64,000 nt of DNA from Psychrobacter sanguinis (GTDB lineage: Bacteria > Pseudomonadota > Gammaproteobacteria > Pseudomonadales > Moraxellaceae): contig NZ_CP085990.1 of the NCBI RefSeq assembly GCF_020736705.1, positions 2,356,001-2,420,000 on the forward strand. Reading direction: 5' to 3'. This document shows, piece by piece, positions 17,085 through 26,858 of this stretch. How positions within the stretch are numbered: the stretch's first letter is position 1; the number at the start of each line of letters is the position of its first letter. Both the position numbers and the translations under genes were made by a program. Under the pieces are notes generated by a model. It saw only the letters and a list, made by a program, of their open reading frames with translations. It searched no databases and was not told where the DNA came from.

Positions 17085-20039
17085 TCATTTATCGCGCTCC
17101 AGTGCTTCGTTAATAATATCCTTAACGAGATCATCCTTAAACTGAGTGCTAAAACTAACACTCAACCCCTCGTCTTGCATCTTGTAAAATAACAGTTCTG
17201 CGTGCTTAATTTTGCGATTTTCTTCTGCTCTCAAGTTATCAGATGATTTAGCATCCTTGGTCTCTATAATTAGATTTAAGGTTTTACCTTCTTTAGTCTC
17301 AACAACGTACGCAAAGTCAGGTGAGTACGTGCCACCACCTGATATGGGTATCCTGATCGAGTTTTTAGGAATTTTACTAAATACGGTAACGTGTTTAATC
17401 TTTTCCTTGATGTTTTTCATCTCTAGGGACGAGTCATAAAACACATCTTCAAACAGAAAATCATCACTCGGCTTGCCGTCATCGTAATGCACACCTAGTT
17501 GACTAGCGTTGACCTCCGCTAAAGGCTCACCCTTAGTATCTGTATAGCTTGTGGGATGTACTTGGTTGGAGATAATGTTGTAGCCAATTTCAAACTTTTG
17601 CATCGCATTTTGGAAGATATATAATCTAATACCATCTACCAATTTACGGATGGTTTGAATATTCAGATAGTTGCTGATATCTAAAACTTTCTCACCCTTA
17701 TCTTGCATCTGCCTTAGGTTAACAAAGGCCTTATGCAGCGTCGGTAGCTTAATATAAGTCTTCTCGGACAGTTGGCGTAAAAAGCTTCCATAGCTCATGG
17801 TGCTGAGTTTTACGAAGTTCTCTTCATTACCATATACGTCTTGATAGCCAGCTTGGTTATTATGAATATATAGCTCAGACACCTTAGTCACTAAGCCTGT
17901 TTTGTCAAAGTTATCAGCCATCACTTCCTGCTGGAGATAATCCATCAGTAAGTTTTCATAAAACGCATCTTCACTATCAAACTGATATTCTAAAATGGCT
18001 CTTTGGTTAATAAGCTCCCAAAGCTCCTTAAGCTCTTCATACTTACCGATTCTGACTTTGGTTTTAGCTTTCGTATTTTCTTTGCTCTTATCAACAATCT
18101 TACCTTTTTTCAGCTTCTGGGCAAAAGCATTGGGATATAGATTTTTGAGTGCCTGATAGCCACCTTCTAAGAACTTCTCATCATCATCGATTAAACTCTG
18201 ATCATATAACTGGTTACTAAGCTCTCTTTTAGAGACCTCATAAAAGCCTTTAATTTGTTCAACTAAGTCGTTAGTTAATAATTCTGGCTCAACTTCTGAT
18301 ACGGCAGTTTCGTTAATCTCTTGAGTCAACTCTTGAACAAAGTCTTTTTCCGTAAAATCAACATAGTAGTTTAGACGAAAGTCATCTGTTTTCTCTCTCG
18401 CCATATGCTCATTCACAGGTAAACGTAGTCCACGGCCTACCTCTTGTAGCTTAGAGGTCTTGCTACCACTGGAACGTAATTTACAAATCTGGAAAACGTT
18501 TGGATTATCCCAACCCTCTCGCAATGTCCACTTCGAGAAGATAAAGCGTCTAGGGTTATCGAGTGATAATAGGCTTTCTTTATCATGTAAGATGTCGTTA
18601 ATTTCAGCTTCAATCTTCTCGTCATTACCTGTATTGTCTTTTGAGAAGTAACCACCGTGAGTTAAGCTGACATCTGCAATTGTTTGCTCAAGATACTGCT
18701 TGTAAAACGGATCTGTTTCTTTCGCTAAATAAGCTTTAGCCTCAGCCAATACCCAAGCCTCAAAGCGTGTTTTCAAGCTACCAGCTAACTCATTACCATC
18801 CCTATATCCTTCGATATCATCGATAAAGAACAAAGTTAATGGCTTAATCTTAGGGTTACGAGTTAGTAGGTCTCGCTCAAGTTTAAAGTGCTCTTTAATG
18901 GCTTTTTGCATCATGCTGTCTTGCAAAGACTCATGATAAGAGTAAGGATTGATACTCTCGTCTTTTTTAAGCTCGATACCATTACTAAGTACAAGCGTTG
19001 TTTTATTCAGCTTCTCAATATTTAAACTGTGTATCGCTGAATGAACAGTAGACAATGAGTCATTCTCTCTTAATGTATTACGAGTCTTAACGCCATTTTC
19101 ACTGAGTTCAAAGACAGCCTCTTTACCATCTAAAGACTTCAGCGTTAGCTTAGCATTATCATTGCCTGACATGGTCTCAATATAAGCCGTTACACCCTTC
19201 ACAAGATCTTGGTTAAAGGCATCAACAGCTGTCAGATGATAAATCAGATTCTTGTATTCATCGTTAAAAGTAGCGCCATAGCGAATTGTAAACTGTGCTT
19301 GCAGATTAGATATACTTTGCCACGTTTTACCACTTTGAGGGAATTTATGGGGCTCATCAATGATGACAACAGGGTTGATACCTGCTAATGCATCTATCGC
19401 TTTATCGTACTTTTCACCTAGCAAGGCTGTATCAAACCGATCTTCTTGAATCGTCGGTGAGTTAATCATACCTTGGTTAATAACTAAGACGTGGATCTTA
19501 CTTTTATCACCATTACTGGCATTAACAAACTGAGTCACAGACTCAGGCATATAAGACTTACTGCCTTTTTTCTTTTTTTTGCTTTCAACGACATAAGTCA
19601 CTATTTGCTTGTCATGGAACTCACCCTGAAAGTCATGACGAAAGTGCTCACGAAGTGCATCACTTTTTAAAAAGTTTACCGTACCTGCCTTGATAGATAA
19701 GGTCGGAACGACAATGATGAACTTAAACAGTCCATATATTTCATTCAGCTTATAAATGGTCTTGGTATAGGTGTAGGTCTTACCCGTGCCTGTCTCCATT
19801 GAGATATCAAACACTAAGTCGTCACTGCGCTTGTCTTTACCAAAGATGCCATTGTCTTGTTGCACTTGCTCAATGTCATTGGCTAGAACAGTGTGGTTAT
19901 AGCTAATCTTGGGGTTTATATATTGTTTGACAGTATAGTCTGTTGATGGGTCAAACTGCACATTCGAAAAAGACTTAAGCAGTGCAATAATTGCTTTTTC
20001 TTGATGTGGTAAGTTTGGTTCAAAGTTAAAGCCTGCCAT
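17085..20039 (-). CDS. res: Type III restriction enzyme, Res subunit
   Basis: A 984-residue protein. It has a Walker A in METGTGKTYT (residues 81-90), a Walker B/DEAD-type IIDEPHKF near residue 230, and a late helicase motif in LREGWDNPNV. The C-terminal nuclease has a PD-(D/E)xK arrangement: PDFAYV, then NLIIETKDAK near residues 905-935. Res cuts DNA after ATP-driven communication between two unmethylated Mod-bound sites in head-to-head orientation. It lies 62 bases downstream of mod in the same direction, the standard order. All key motifs are intact, so it is probably active. The start ATG has an AGAG-type ribosome site. Confidence 0.95.
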   Translation of the reverse strand: MAGFNFEPNLPHQEKAIIALLKSFSNVQFDPSTDYTVKQYINPKISYNHTVLANDIEQVQQDNGIFGKDKRSDDLVFDISMETGTGKTYTYTKTIYKLNEIYGLFKFIIVVPTLSIKAGTVNFLKSDALREHFRHDFQGEFHDKQIVTYVVESKKKKKGSKSYMPESVTQFVNASNGDKSKIHVLVINQGMINSPTIQEDRFDTALLGEKYDKAIDALAGINPVVIIDEPHKFPQSGKTWQSISNLQAQFTIRYGATFNDEYKNLIYHLTAVDAFNQDLVKGVTAYIETMSGNDNAKLTLKSLDGKEAVFELSENGVKTRNTLRENDSLSTVHSAIHSLNIEKLNKTTLVLSNGIELKKDESINPYSYHESLQDSMMQKAIKEHFKLERDLLTRNPKIKPLTLFFIDDIEGYRDGNELAGSLKTRFEAWVLAEAKAYLAKETDPFYKQYLEQTIADVSLTHGGYFSKDNTGNDEKIEAEINDILHDKESLLSLDNPRRFIFSKWTLREGWDNPNVFQICKLRSSGSKTSKLQEVGRGLRLPVNEHMAREKTDDFRLNYYVDFTEKDFVQELTQEINETAVSEVEPELLTNDLVEQIKGFYEVSKRELSNQLYDQSLIDDDEKFLEGGYQALKNLYPNAFAQKLKKGKIVDKSKENTKAKTKVRIGKYEELKELWELINQRAILEYQFDSEDAFYENLLMDYLQQEVMADNFDKTGLVTKVSELYIHNNQAGYQDVYGNEENFVKLSTMSYGSFLRQLSEKTYIKLPTLHKAFVNLRQMQDKGEKVLDISNYLNIQTIRKLVDGIRLYIFQNAMQKFEIGYNIISNQVHPTSYTDTKGEPLAEVNASQLGVHYDDGKPSDDFLFEDVFYDSSLEMKNIKEKIKHVTVFSKIPKNSIRIPISGGGTYSPDFAYVVETKEGKTLNLIIETKDAKSSDNLRAEENRKIKHAELLFYKMQDEGLSVSFSTQFKDDLVKDIINEALERDK

Positions 20040-20101
20040 AATATCTCTCGTATGCTCAATTAAAGGGTCAAATGTGCTATCAAATACTGCTATTTCATAA
20101 C

Positions 20102-22054
20102 TTAGTATCTAACGATGATATTGATATTAATCGACTTTTTATTTTGATAGCTTTTAATTGCTTCATTTAACTCCATTTGCATAGCTGTATCGAAGTTATA
20201 CCCATTAACAATGATTCTATTTGGCGCAAAGCTTTTATCTGTGTCTAGCTTATCAAGCAGGTGCTTTAAGCTTTCTGTTCTGAAGCCAGAATCGATTAGA
20301 TATAAGCCTTTATCAACTAAGTGAGCTTTATAGCCTTGCAGATCTATATCTTCAATTTGCTGAGTTAGATGGTTATTGTCATATAACATCCATGTGGTCA
20401 GTAGTGCTTGATATTGCTCATCACTAAGCACCATGTCATCAAACAGGCTTTCATTAGCAACTTCAAAATCATCATCTATTTTGGGGCGGAAATCATTGGT
20501 ACTTTCATAAACTTTAAATCCCAGGTCACCTTCAAAGCTAGGTTTTTCATTGGCAATACTAATAGCAGACTTTTCAATACGATCTTTTGTAATATCGAAT
20601 ACACTTTTAAAGCCCGCTTTATAAGCCGGTTTTTTAGGGTCAGTTGGTTCATCTAATTGTATACAGATATATTTGCGATTTTCACTATTATCAGAATTCA
20701 ATTGCATAACTGCATGAGCTGTAGTAGCTGAGCCAGCAAAGAAATCCAGTATGATATCTTGATTAGATGTAACCATTTCAAGCAAAGACACTATATAATC
20801 TTTAGGTTTAGGAAAGTCAAAATAAATTGAATTAGACTTGAAAAAATTTGTATCAATCTGAGTATCGTAAAAACCTACACCTATTGGAACTGTATGAGTA
20901 TAGTCATTTAAGTACCTTTTTGGTAAAGGTATAGTTCCTTCATCAGTCCCAAAATGAAACATATTTTCATCAAGCATCTTATCGATAGTTTTTTGATTAT
21001 AACGCCACCCTTTGGCTGGCTTCTTACAAGGTTTATTAGTTACAGGATGTAGAATATCGCTTTCAAAGTTACCATTATCGACACCACCTGAGTTATCAGT
21101 TCTGTAAACTCCTCTATCATCACAATAGTAGTAGTGATCAAAATCATAATACTTAGGATATTTAACCAACGCTTTAAGTTCTGATTCAATTTCAGAATTA
21201 GATGTACCTTGTTTTTTTAATCTATTCACAATTTTGACAAAGTCATCAATATTTCTTTTTCTGATCTTCCAGTCTTTGCTTGTCGCATTTTTCTGCTTTG
21301 CATATACCATAGTATAATCATGTGTAACTGAAAGGTGAGAAGCATTATTTTTCATTGAATTACTTACCCTAACTGTATTTGCAATAAAATTTTCTTCTCC
21401 AAAAACTTCATCACATACAAGCTTCAGCTGTGCCTGTTCATTATCATCAATACTGATAAAAATAACGCCATCTTCTTTAAGCAATTCACGGGCTATATAA
21501 AGCCTTGGGTACATAAAAGTCAGCCAAGCACTATGACTATTTGAGCCCTTAGCATTAAAGCTCAGAATACGCTCTGCCTCAGCCTTATCAATGCCAGCTA
21601 GGCGACTTAAGTCATCCACTGAAAACTTAAAGCTGTCTTGATAAACAAACCCATCCGATCCAGTATTGTAAGGCGGATCAATGTAGATCATCTTGATTTG
21701 CTCACGATAGCCATTTACCAAATGCTTTAATACCTCAAGGTTGTCACCTTTTATCAGTAAGTTCTCACTCTCACTATTCTGAGGTGCTGAATTATGCTCT
21801 GTATCAGGCTTTAACAGTCCTTGAGGAGGCAGATTGGTTAGTAACCTTGCATAAGACTTACCCAGCCAATTCAGACTATAAGATTCTTTGACTATCTCCA
21901 CTTCATTAGCTTTTACAACCTCCATCATCTTTTCAGGCTGAAAATGACCATGCTTATCAAAGCATTGAGGGAAATGCTTCTTTAAAACAGAGATTTGTTT
22001 ACTATTCACAGTTTCGGTTTCATCAAAAAGTGTTTCGGTGTGTAGGCTGGTCAT
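20102..22054 (-). CDS. mod: Type III DNA methyltransferase, Mod subunit
   Basis: A 650-residue beta-class N6-adenine methyltransferase. The catalytic motif IV is IDPPYNTGSDG (residues 125-135) and the AdoMet motif I is FAGSATTAHAV (near 440). The variable target-recognition region lies between, roughly residues 210-400. Mod gives both the site specificity and the protective methylation, and works alone or with Res. No simple-sequence tract able to switch the gene on and off is visible in or before it, unlike many phase-variable mod genes. An AGGA precedes the ATG. Recognition sequence cannot be read from the protein. Confidence 0.95.
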   Translation of the reverse strand: MTSLHTETLFDETETVNSKQISVLKKHFPQCFDKHGHFQPEKMMEVVKANEVEIVKESYSLNWLGKSYARLLTNLPPQGLLKPDTEHNSAPQNSESENLLIKGDNLEVLKHLVNGYREQIKMIYIDPPYNTGSDGFVYQDSFKFSVDDLSRLAGIDKAEAERILSFNAKGSNSHSAWLTFMYPRLYIARELLKEDGVIFISIDDNEQAQLKLVCDEVFGEENFIANTVRVSNSMKNNASHLSVTHDYTMVYAKQKNATSKDWKIRKRNIDDFVKIVNRLKKQGTSNSEIESELKALVKYPKYYDFDHYYYCDDRGVYRTDNSGGVDNGNFESDILHPVTNKPCKKPAKGWRYNQKTIDKMLDENMFHFGTDEGTIPLPKRYLNDYTHTVPIGVGFYDTQIDTNFFKSNSIYFDFPKPKDYIVSLLEMVTSNQDIILDFFAGSATTAHAVMQLNSDNSENRKYICIQLDEPTDPKKPAYKAGFKSVFDITKDRIEKSAISIANEKPSFEGDLGFKVYESTNDFRPKIDDDFEVANESLFDDMVLSDEQYQALLTTWMLYDNNHLTQQIEDIDLQGYKAHLVDKGLYLIDSGFRTESLKHLLDKLDTDKSFAPNRIIVNGYNFDTAMQMELNEAIKSYQNKKSININIIVRY

Positions 22055-22253
22055 ATTATGTCCTGATGCTCAAAAAAATAGAAAAAAACTGTATTTATTA
22101 TGTTGGTATGGTTTCTCTTATTAAAGTGAGAATAAGAGGTTAAACATATAGAGCGCTATGAATATTAAATTTTCAATTAAAAAGTTGATACTTTAACAAC
22201 ATTAGTTTGTTGAGGCTAGTGCATTCACTAAATATAGCCGTCATTTCAAACTA
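22055..22253. other. AT-rich junction between cargo and resumed phage genes
   Basis: About 200 bases with no gene. It should hold the leftward mod promoter and the right edge of the cargo insertion. No direct repeat or IS end could be identified, and no continuation of the truncated sheath-like gene is seen. Confidence 0.5.
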
Positions 22254-22293
22254 GGAACACCCCCAAACCATACTACCTCTCCAATGCCAAAAT
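22254..22293 (+). promoter_or_regulatory. Predicted phage late promoter, copy D (darA unit)
   Basis: GGAACACCCC at 22254-22263 and CAAAAT at 22288-22293, spacing 24. It shares an AAAATAACCCTAT block with copy C. It marks the point where phage sequence resumes after the cargo. Predicted +1 near 22300. Confidence 0.5.
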
Positions 22294-22326
22294 AACCCTA
22301 TTATATTTATTGTAATAGGGTTTTTT
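22294..22326 (+). terminator. Intrinsic terminator before the darA-like gene
   Basis: AACCCTATTA (22294-22303) pairs with TAATAGGGTT (22313-22322), followed by Ts to 22326; the ATG is at 22330. AGGG in the right arm is the SD candidate. Confidence 0.8.
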
Positions 22327-22329
22327 ATC

Positions 22330-25035
22330 ATGTCTTACATTAAAACAGGCACAGCACATGCCAGCCAATTAACAGAAGATCGATACGGTAACGAAAAGAC
22401 ACGCTATAGCCGGTATGAGACCGGTTTCATCGAAGGTGATTACCGGGATATATTGGCATTAATTGCTGATGAAACAGGCTTTGATGGATTAGGCTTTGAT
22501 TCAACAGCTGGCAGCAACGATGATAAATGGCATGTGGTTAACTTATTTGAGAATAGGGGCCATTATATTGATTCAGTGGCCATTGGCGGTGCTTTAGATG
22601 ACGAGCATGCACGCACACTAGCGGTTACTCAGTTCGACCATTTAGGTGCCGATTATGGCGTTGTCGTTGGTTATACCGATAACATGCAGTTTGATCACAT
22701 GACAGATGATGGGGCGTGGTCAATTGATGCTATTTCTAAGCTGCTAAACAACCCATCACAAGATAAACACTTCCTACCTGTTATTACATCAAAAGAACTA
22801 TACGAAGAGGCGACACGAGCCGCTTTTAATGATGTTCAATGGGATAACTTAACCCTATCAAGCCATGGTGGCAGCTTAACCAATCTATATACAGATATGA
22901 TCCGAGCTGACACGTTTAAAGAGCTGACACAAGAATTTGATTTGCAGCAAGCATTGATTGACTTAGAGGCAGAAGAAGCTGAATTCGATTCAATCATGGA
23001 CACAGTTAACCGTTTGCCAATGCTTAAAGATCGCTTATTTAGAGCAATGAGCCAGGCCTCAAATGAAACCCTATCTGTAACCAATGTCACTCAAACCAAG
23101 CCATTTAAACGTGGTGGCGTGGTAAACGTTGCTTTTGTGTTTGATTTATCGGACGGCCAAAAACTATCTATTTGGTTCCACAACCCAGACAGCACACCTA
23201 GCAAATTGCTGGCAGGCGATATGATGGTTAGCTGGAAATGGTTATTAAACAAACGCGACGTAACCGCTATTTTGTCACCGATTAACGGCCAGGACGTCAA
23301 GATTCCAACTCTTGCACGTCAAATGATGTTGCTTGCCAGCAAAAACAGTAAAAACTTCAAACGTGCTCAAGAACGTAAAGCTAAGCGTGACGCTGATATC
23401 AATGAAGCTCAAAGTAATATTGAGCAGAAAAAACAAACCATTGAGCAGCTAGATAAAGATATTGCCAGCTTAAAAGATCAGATTGATGCTGCTATGCAAC
23501 AAAACAAATCAAAAGCCAATATTGACACTACGGAAAACGCGGACGGCGAGCCAGCATACATACCAGAACCAGATGAAATGACGGTCTCAACTTCTTCAAA
23601 TGTAGCTGAAGATGAAGCCAAGGTTGAATTATCCGGCAATGAGCTTGGTAGTTTCGATGAAACAAAAAAGGGCTTAATAGACTTAAGAAGTAAAGCGAAA
23701 GATGTTTTTAACAGCATTGCCGGCAATTGGATTGATTGCCCTGCATTGGAAGATGATGAGGGTGAAAATGCGAAAGTCGAGATTCGCAAACGAGGTATCA
23801 AGAAGTTTATCTCACATAGCACAGACCCAAGAAAGCTTAAATTAGTAGCAAAGATCGAAGATATTATAGCCACAGCTACAAACGCAACCTGGCAGGAAAA
23901 TATCAAAGTTTCTAACAAACCAATGGTGTCTGGATATTATCATCTTGAGAATACCATCAAACTTGGCGAAGAGCTAATTAAGCTAAGAGTCGTGGTTGAG
24001 AAAGATGTTAAAGATGGATTGCTGCATTATGACCTTTTAGTGCCCAAAAACAAATCTTTTGATTCACTACAAGAAAATGACAATAAAAAAATGCCTGAAA
24101 CAGCGATCCCTGATCACGATTCAGGGGTTGCTTCAGGCACTGATAATATTAAATCAAACTATGCAGATGAAGTCAATATGTTTGATTCTATTGAAGATGA
24201 TTATGAGATAAACATCGAAATACTAGAAGTAATAGAACAAGGTAATAGTTCTAAGCAGGCCGAGGACAACTTTGTAGATACCACGGACAAGAGTGCAAAA
24301 GAGCAATCTATCACTAGTCAGCTTGATCCAAAAGAAGCGCCGAAATCTGATGTTGAAACTTTCTCCCCTGAAAACCCTTATGCACGTTATGCCGATAATG
24401 ACGAGGACGCTATGGCGAATGCTGAGCGCTGGGAAGCGAGAGAAGTATTGACGGAAAAAGGTTTAGAAAAGCTCAATGAACTTGCTGAATCTTTTGGTTT
24501 TACAGCTTTTATCGAATCAAGACATGCCGGATTAGGCGTATTCCAAGCGGTTAAAGAAGTATCTAACCGGAGAGTTGAAATTGAAGGCAAATTCAAAAAC
24601 TATGATGGCGAGTCCGCAAAGGAATCACCTAATGACTTCACCATTGAGTGGTCACAAGATGGTGAAGTTGTAGATTATCAGTATACCAATGACTTACCTG
24701 AATATATTGAAAAGGCCAATAACTGGTTGAATCAAGATATCGGAAGCTTAAATGAACAAAATGTAGCCATATTAAATGCCCCTGAAGATATTGAAAGCGG
24801 TGAACAAGAAGTCAGTGATATTGGACAAGGACATGCGATGCAGCAAACAGAAACAGCCTACAGCCAAGATGATACAGATTACCTAAATTCAATCATCGAT
24901 GGTTCTTTAAGTACCGAGGATATTGACCTTGATAGGCTGACAGTTATTGGCGAAAAAGACGAACACAACCCGCTATTTACTCAAGCGTTAGATGTTGTAT
25001 TAAGCGCAGTTGATAAAGAATCATCAGACTTATAA
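22330..25035 (+). CDS. DarA-like antirestriction / internal head protein, polyvalent
   Basis: A 901-residue multidomain protein. Residues 255-360 match the DarA N-terminal pattern known from phage P1: FDLSDGQKLSIWFHNPDSTP, then a SWKWLLNKRD core and a later MMLLASKNSKNF helix. P1 DarA is packaged with the DNA and shields it from type I restriction. Residues 355-400 are a coiled coil. Residues 440-580 (RKRGIKKFISHSTDPRKLKL, later LHYDLLVPKN) resemble the barnase/EndoU/RelE-type nuclease domains that ride on phage polyvalent proteins. An acidic linker and another small domain (residues 690-800) follow. The first 220 residues match nothing I recognise. The nuclease call is tentative. Confidence 0.65.
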   Translation: MSYIKTGTAHASQLTEDRYGNEKTRYSRYETGFIEGDYRDILALIADETGFDGLGFDSTAGSNDDKWHVVNLFENRGHYIDSVAIGGALDDEHARTLAVTQFDHLGADYGVVVGYTDNMQFDHMTDDGAWSIDAISKLLNNPSQDKHFLPVITSKELYEEATRAAFNDVQWDNLTLSSHGGSLTNLYTDMIRADTFKELTQEFDLQQALIDLEAEEAEFDSIMDTVNRLPMLKDRLFRAMSQASNETLSVTNVTQTKPFKRGGVVNVAFVFDLSDGQKLSIWFHNPDSTPSKLLAGDMMVSWKWLLNKRDVTAILSPINGQDVKIPTLARQMMLLASKNSKNFKRAQERKAKRDADINEAQSNIEQKKQTIEQLDKDIASLKDQIDAAMQQNKSKANIDTTENADGEPAYIPEPDEMTVSTSSNVAEDEAKVELSGNELGSFDETKKGLIDLRSKAKDVFNSIAGNWIDCPALEDDEGENAKVEIRKRGIKKFISHSTDPRKLKLVAKIEDIIATATNATWQENIKVSNKPMVSGYYHLENTIKLGEELIKLRVVVEKDVKDGLLHYDLLVPKNKSFDSLQENDNKKMPETAIPDHDSGVASGTDNIKSNYADEVNMFDSIEDDYEINIEILEVIEQGNSSKQAEDNFVDTTDKSAKEQSITSQLDPKEAPKSDVETFSPENPYARYADNDEDAMANAERWEAREVLTEKGLEKLNELAESFGFTAFIESRHAGLGVFQAVKEVSNRRVEIEGKFKNYDGESAKESPNDFTIEWSQDGEVVDYQYTNDLPEYIEKANNWLNQDIGSLNEQNVAILNAPEDIESGEQEVSDIGQGHAMQQTETAYSQDDTDYLNSIIDGSLSTEDIDLDRLTVIGEKDEHNPLFTQALDVVLSAVDKESSDL

Positions 25036-25044
25036 GGGGCGGGC

Positions 25045-26856
25045 ATGACACCTTTACAGAAGATAGAACTGGTGAAGCAGCTCAAGGCTGCTATATCAGA
25101 CGCTAAAAGCCTTGATGGGTTAAAGCGCCTTGATGAAATAAAAAGAGTTATGCAGCTTAGAGCTGATCTTGGCTTATCTGTTAAATCAGATAATTCAACT
25201 AGCCAGCCTAATCAGGTAAGCAAGGTTATCAAGGGCCGCAGCAATAATGTTAAAACAGCAAAAGGAACCAGGGTATCAACGATCCTAGCCGTAACTGAAA
25301 TTGATAACGTCATTGCTAGTCACACGGCAAGCGGCAGCCAAAACCCAATATATCCGCAAGAATTACAGCCTCGTGATCGTGGCCGTGATTCATCAGTCGC
25401 ATGGGTGCAAAAAGTATCACGTGACCTTGACCCTGAAAGCTTAGGGCGTTCTGGCAGGGCTGATAGTGGAGCGCCTATTGTCGGTGATGATATGGCCGTG
25501 GAAAGTGGTAACGGCCGAACTATGGCAATAGCTATGGCTTATAACAATGGTACAGCCGGTAATTATAGGGATTGGCTCATTGATGAAGCCGACTACCTGG
25601 GATTCAGCCCCAAAGACGTAGAAGCATTTAAACGGCCAATACTGATTAGGATTAGAACCAGCGAGGTTGATCGAGTTAAGTTTGCTATTGAGGCCAACCA
25701 GGACGACAAGCTGTCATACAGTGCAACAGAGCGAGCAAAGACGGACGCTAAAATGCTAGATGACCACATGCTCATGCTATTCAATCCAAGTGAAAACGGG
25801 GATTTAACGGCAGCAAGTAATCATAACTTCGTTGTCGCCTTTTTAAAGCAAATAGGCGATACGGAGGCGGCCCAATACACAACAAAGGACGGTAAGCCAA
25901 CACAAGCGCTGGTGGCACGCATGAAAGCCGCTATTTTTAGCAAGGCCTACAATGACGAGCGATTAACGGAAATGATGGCCGATGACGCAAAGCCAGAGCT
26001 ACAAAACGTACTAAATGCCTTGAGCGTGGCCGCACCTAAATTTATTGAGGCACAAGCCATAAGCCGTGGCAACGTCCAAGATATATCTAGTGGCATTGTA
26101 GATAGCATCGAAAAAGGCCTTGATGACGAGGTTACAAACGCAATCATTGACGCAGCTAACGTGGTTATGAGTGCTAAAGAAAATAACCATGACGTTGCTG
26201 AATACGTTAAGCAGCTCGGGCTATTTAACGACATGGCAGAAGGTGTGGCCGAAATAGCCGTGTTTATTGCTACAAACAACCGTAGTGCAAAGAAGATGGG
26301 GTTATTTTTCAGAGCAATGGCTGAATTTTGTGAAAAAGAGTCTCAACACGGCCTCGCTGATGATCTATTTGGCTCGCCACCTGTTAGCACCAAAGACGCT
26401 GCTAACTATGCAGTTGACAAGGTTCAAAGTATTTACGGTAACGACAAAGGGTTAGATATGTTCGACTCAATGACACTAACACCGCTTGAAAAACTTAAAA
26501 AGATTAAAGAGCTTAAATCAGCCGTATCAGATGCCAAAGAACTAGGCAATTTGCAAAAGCTACAAGCGCTTAAAAAGATTATGCAGTTGCGTAAGGATTT
26601 AGGCCTAGTAAGCAATAAAGAAAACGAAACTGATTACCTTGGCGAACAGGTTAAAAGCCTTAGCGACAAAGTATCAGAAAGCAGCTTTGACCCACTGGGA
26701 TTTGATAGTGACTTTGCAAAAGAGCTGGCTGGCAAGATTGAAGATGCAGATAGGCCTGATCTTGCACAGATTTTCAAAGATACACTTGAACATTACCGTG
26801 ACTTACTTGTGTCTTTAGCTATCAAGAGCTTACAGAAAACCAAAGCGATCGTTTAG
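25045..26856 (+). CDS. DdrB-like / ParB-superfamily phage protein
   Basis: A 603-residue protein 9 bases after the darA-like gene. Residues 75-230 show the DdrB-type ParB-superfamily domain: QNPIYPQELQPRDR, then the signature ESGNGRTMAI at residues 153-162 and later FAIEANQDD. Such domains occur in large polyvalent phage proteins beside DarA/DdrA. The protein starts and ends (residues 1-45 and 470-515) with two copies of an LxKIExxKxLKxAxSDAK helical module, a probable docking or packaging segment. Function is likely in protecting or processing injected DNA; the precise reaction is unknown. Confidence 0.65.
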   Translation: MTPLQKIELVKQLKAAISDAKSLDGLKRLDEIKRVMQLRADLGLSVKSDNSTSQPNQVSKVIKGRSNNVKTAKGTRVSTILAVTEIDNVIASHTASGSQNPIYPQELQPRDRGRDSSVAWVQKVSRDLDPESLGRSGRADSGAPIVGDDMAVESGNGRTMAIAMAYNNGTAGNYRDWLIDEADYLGFSPKDVEAFKRPILIRIRTSEVDRVKFAIEANQDDKLSYSATERAKTDAKMLDDHMLMLFNPSENGDLTAASNHNFVVAFLKQIGDTEAAQYTTKDGKPTQALVARMKAAIFSKAYNDERLTEMMADDAKPELQNVLNALSVAAPKFIEAQAISRGNVQDISSGIVDSIEKGLDDEVTNAIIDAANVVMSAKENNHDVAEYVKQLGLFNDMAEGVAEIAVFIATNNRSAKKMGLFFRAMAEFCEKESQHGLADDLFGSPPVSTKDAANYAVDKVQSIYGNDKGLDMFDSMTLTPLEKLKKIKELKSAVSDAKELGNLQKLQALKKIMQLRKDLGLVSNKENETDYLGEQVKSLSDKVSESSFDPLGFDSDFAKELAGKIEDADRPDLAQIFKDTLEHYRDLLVSLAIKSLQKTKAIV

Positions 26857-26858
26857 CT

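Noticed and set aside
20102..22130. Phase-variable repeat tract in mod
   Set aside because: I looked for long mono- to tetranucleotide runs in and before the gene and found none beyond seven As at 22076-22082 in the leader.
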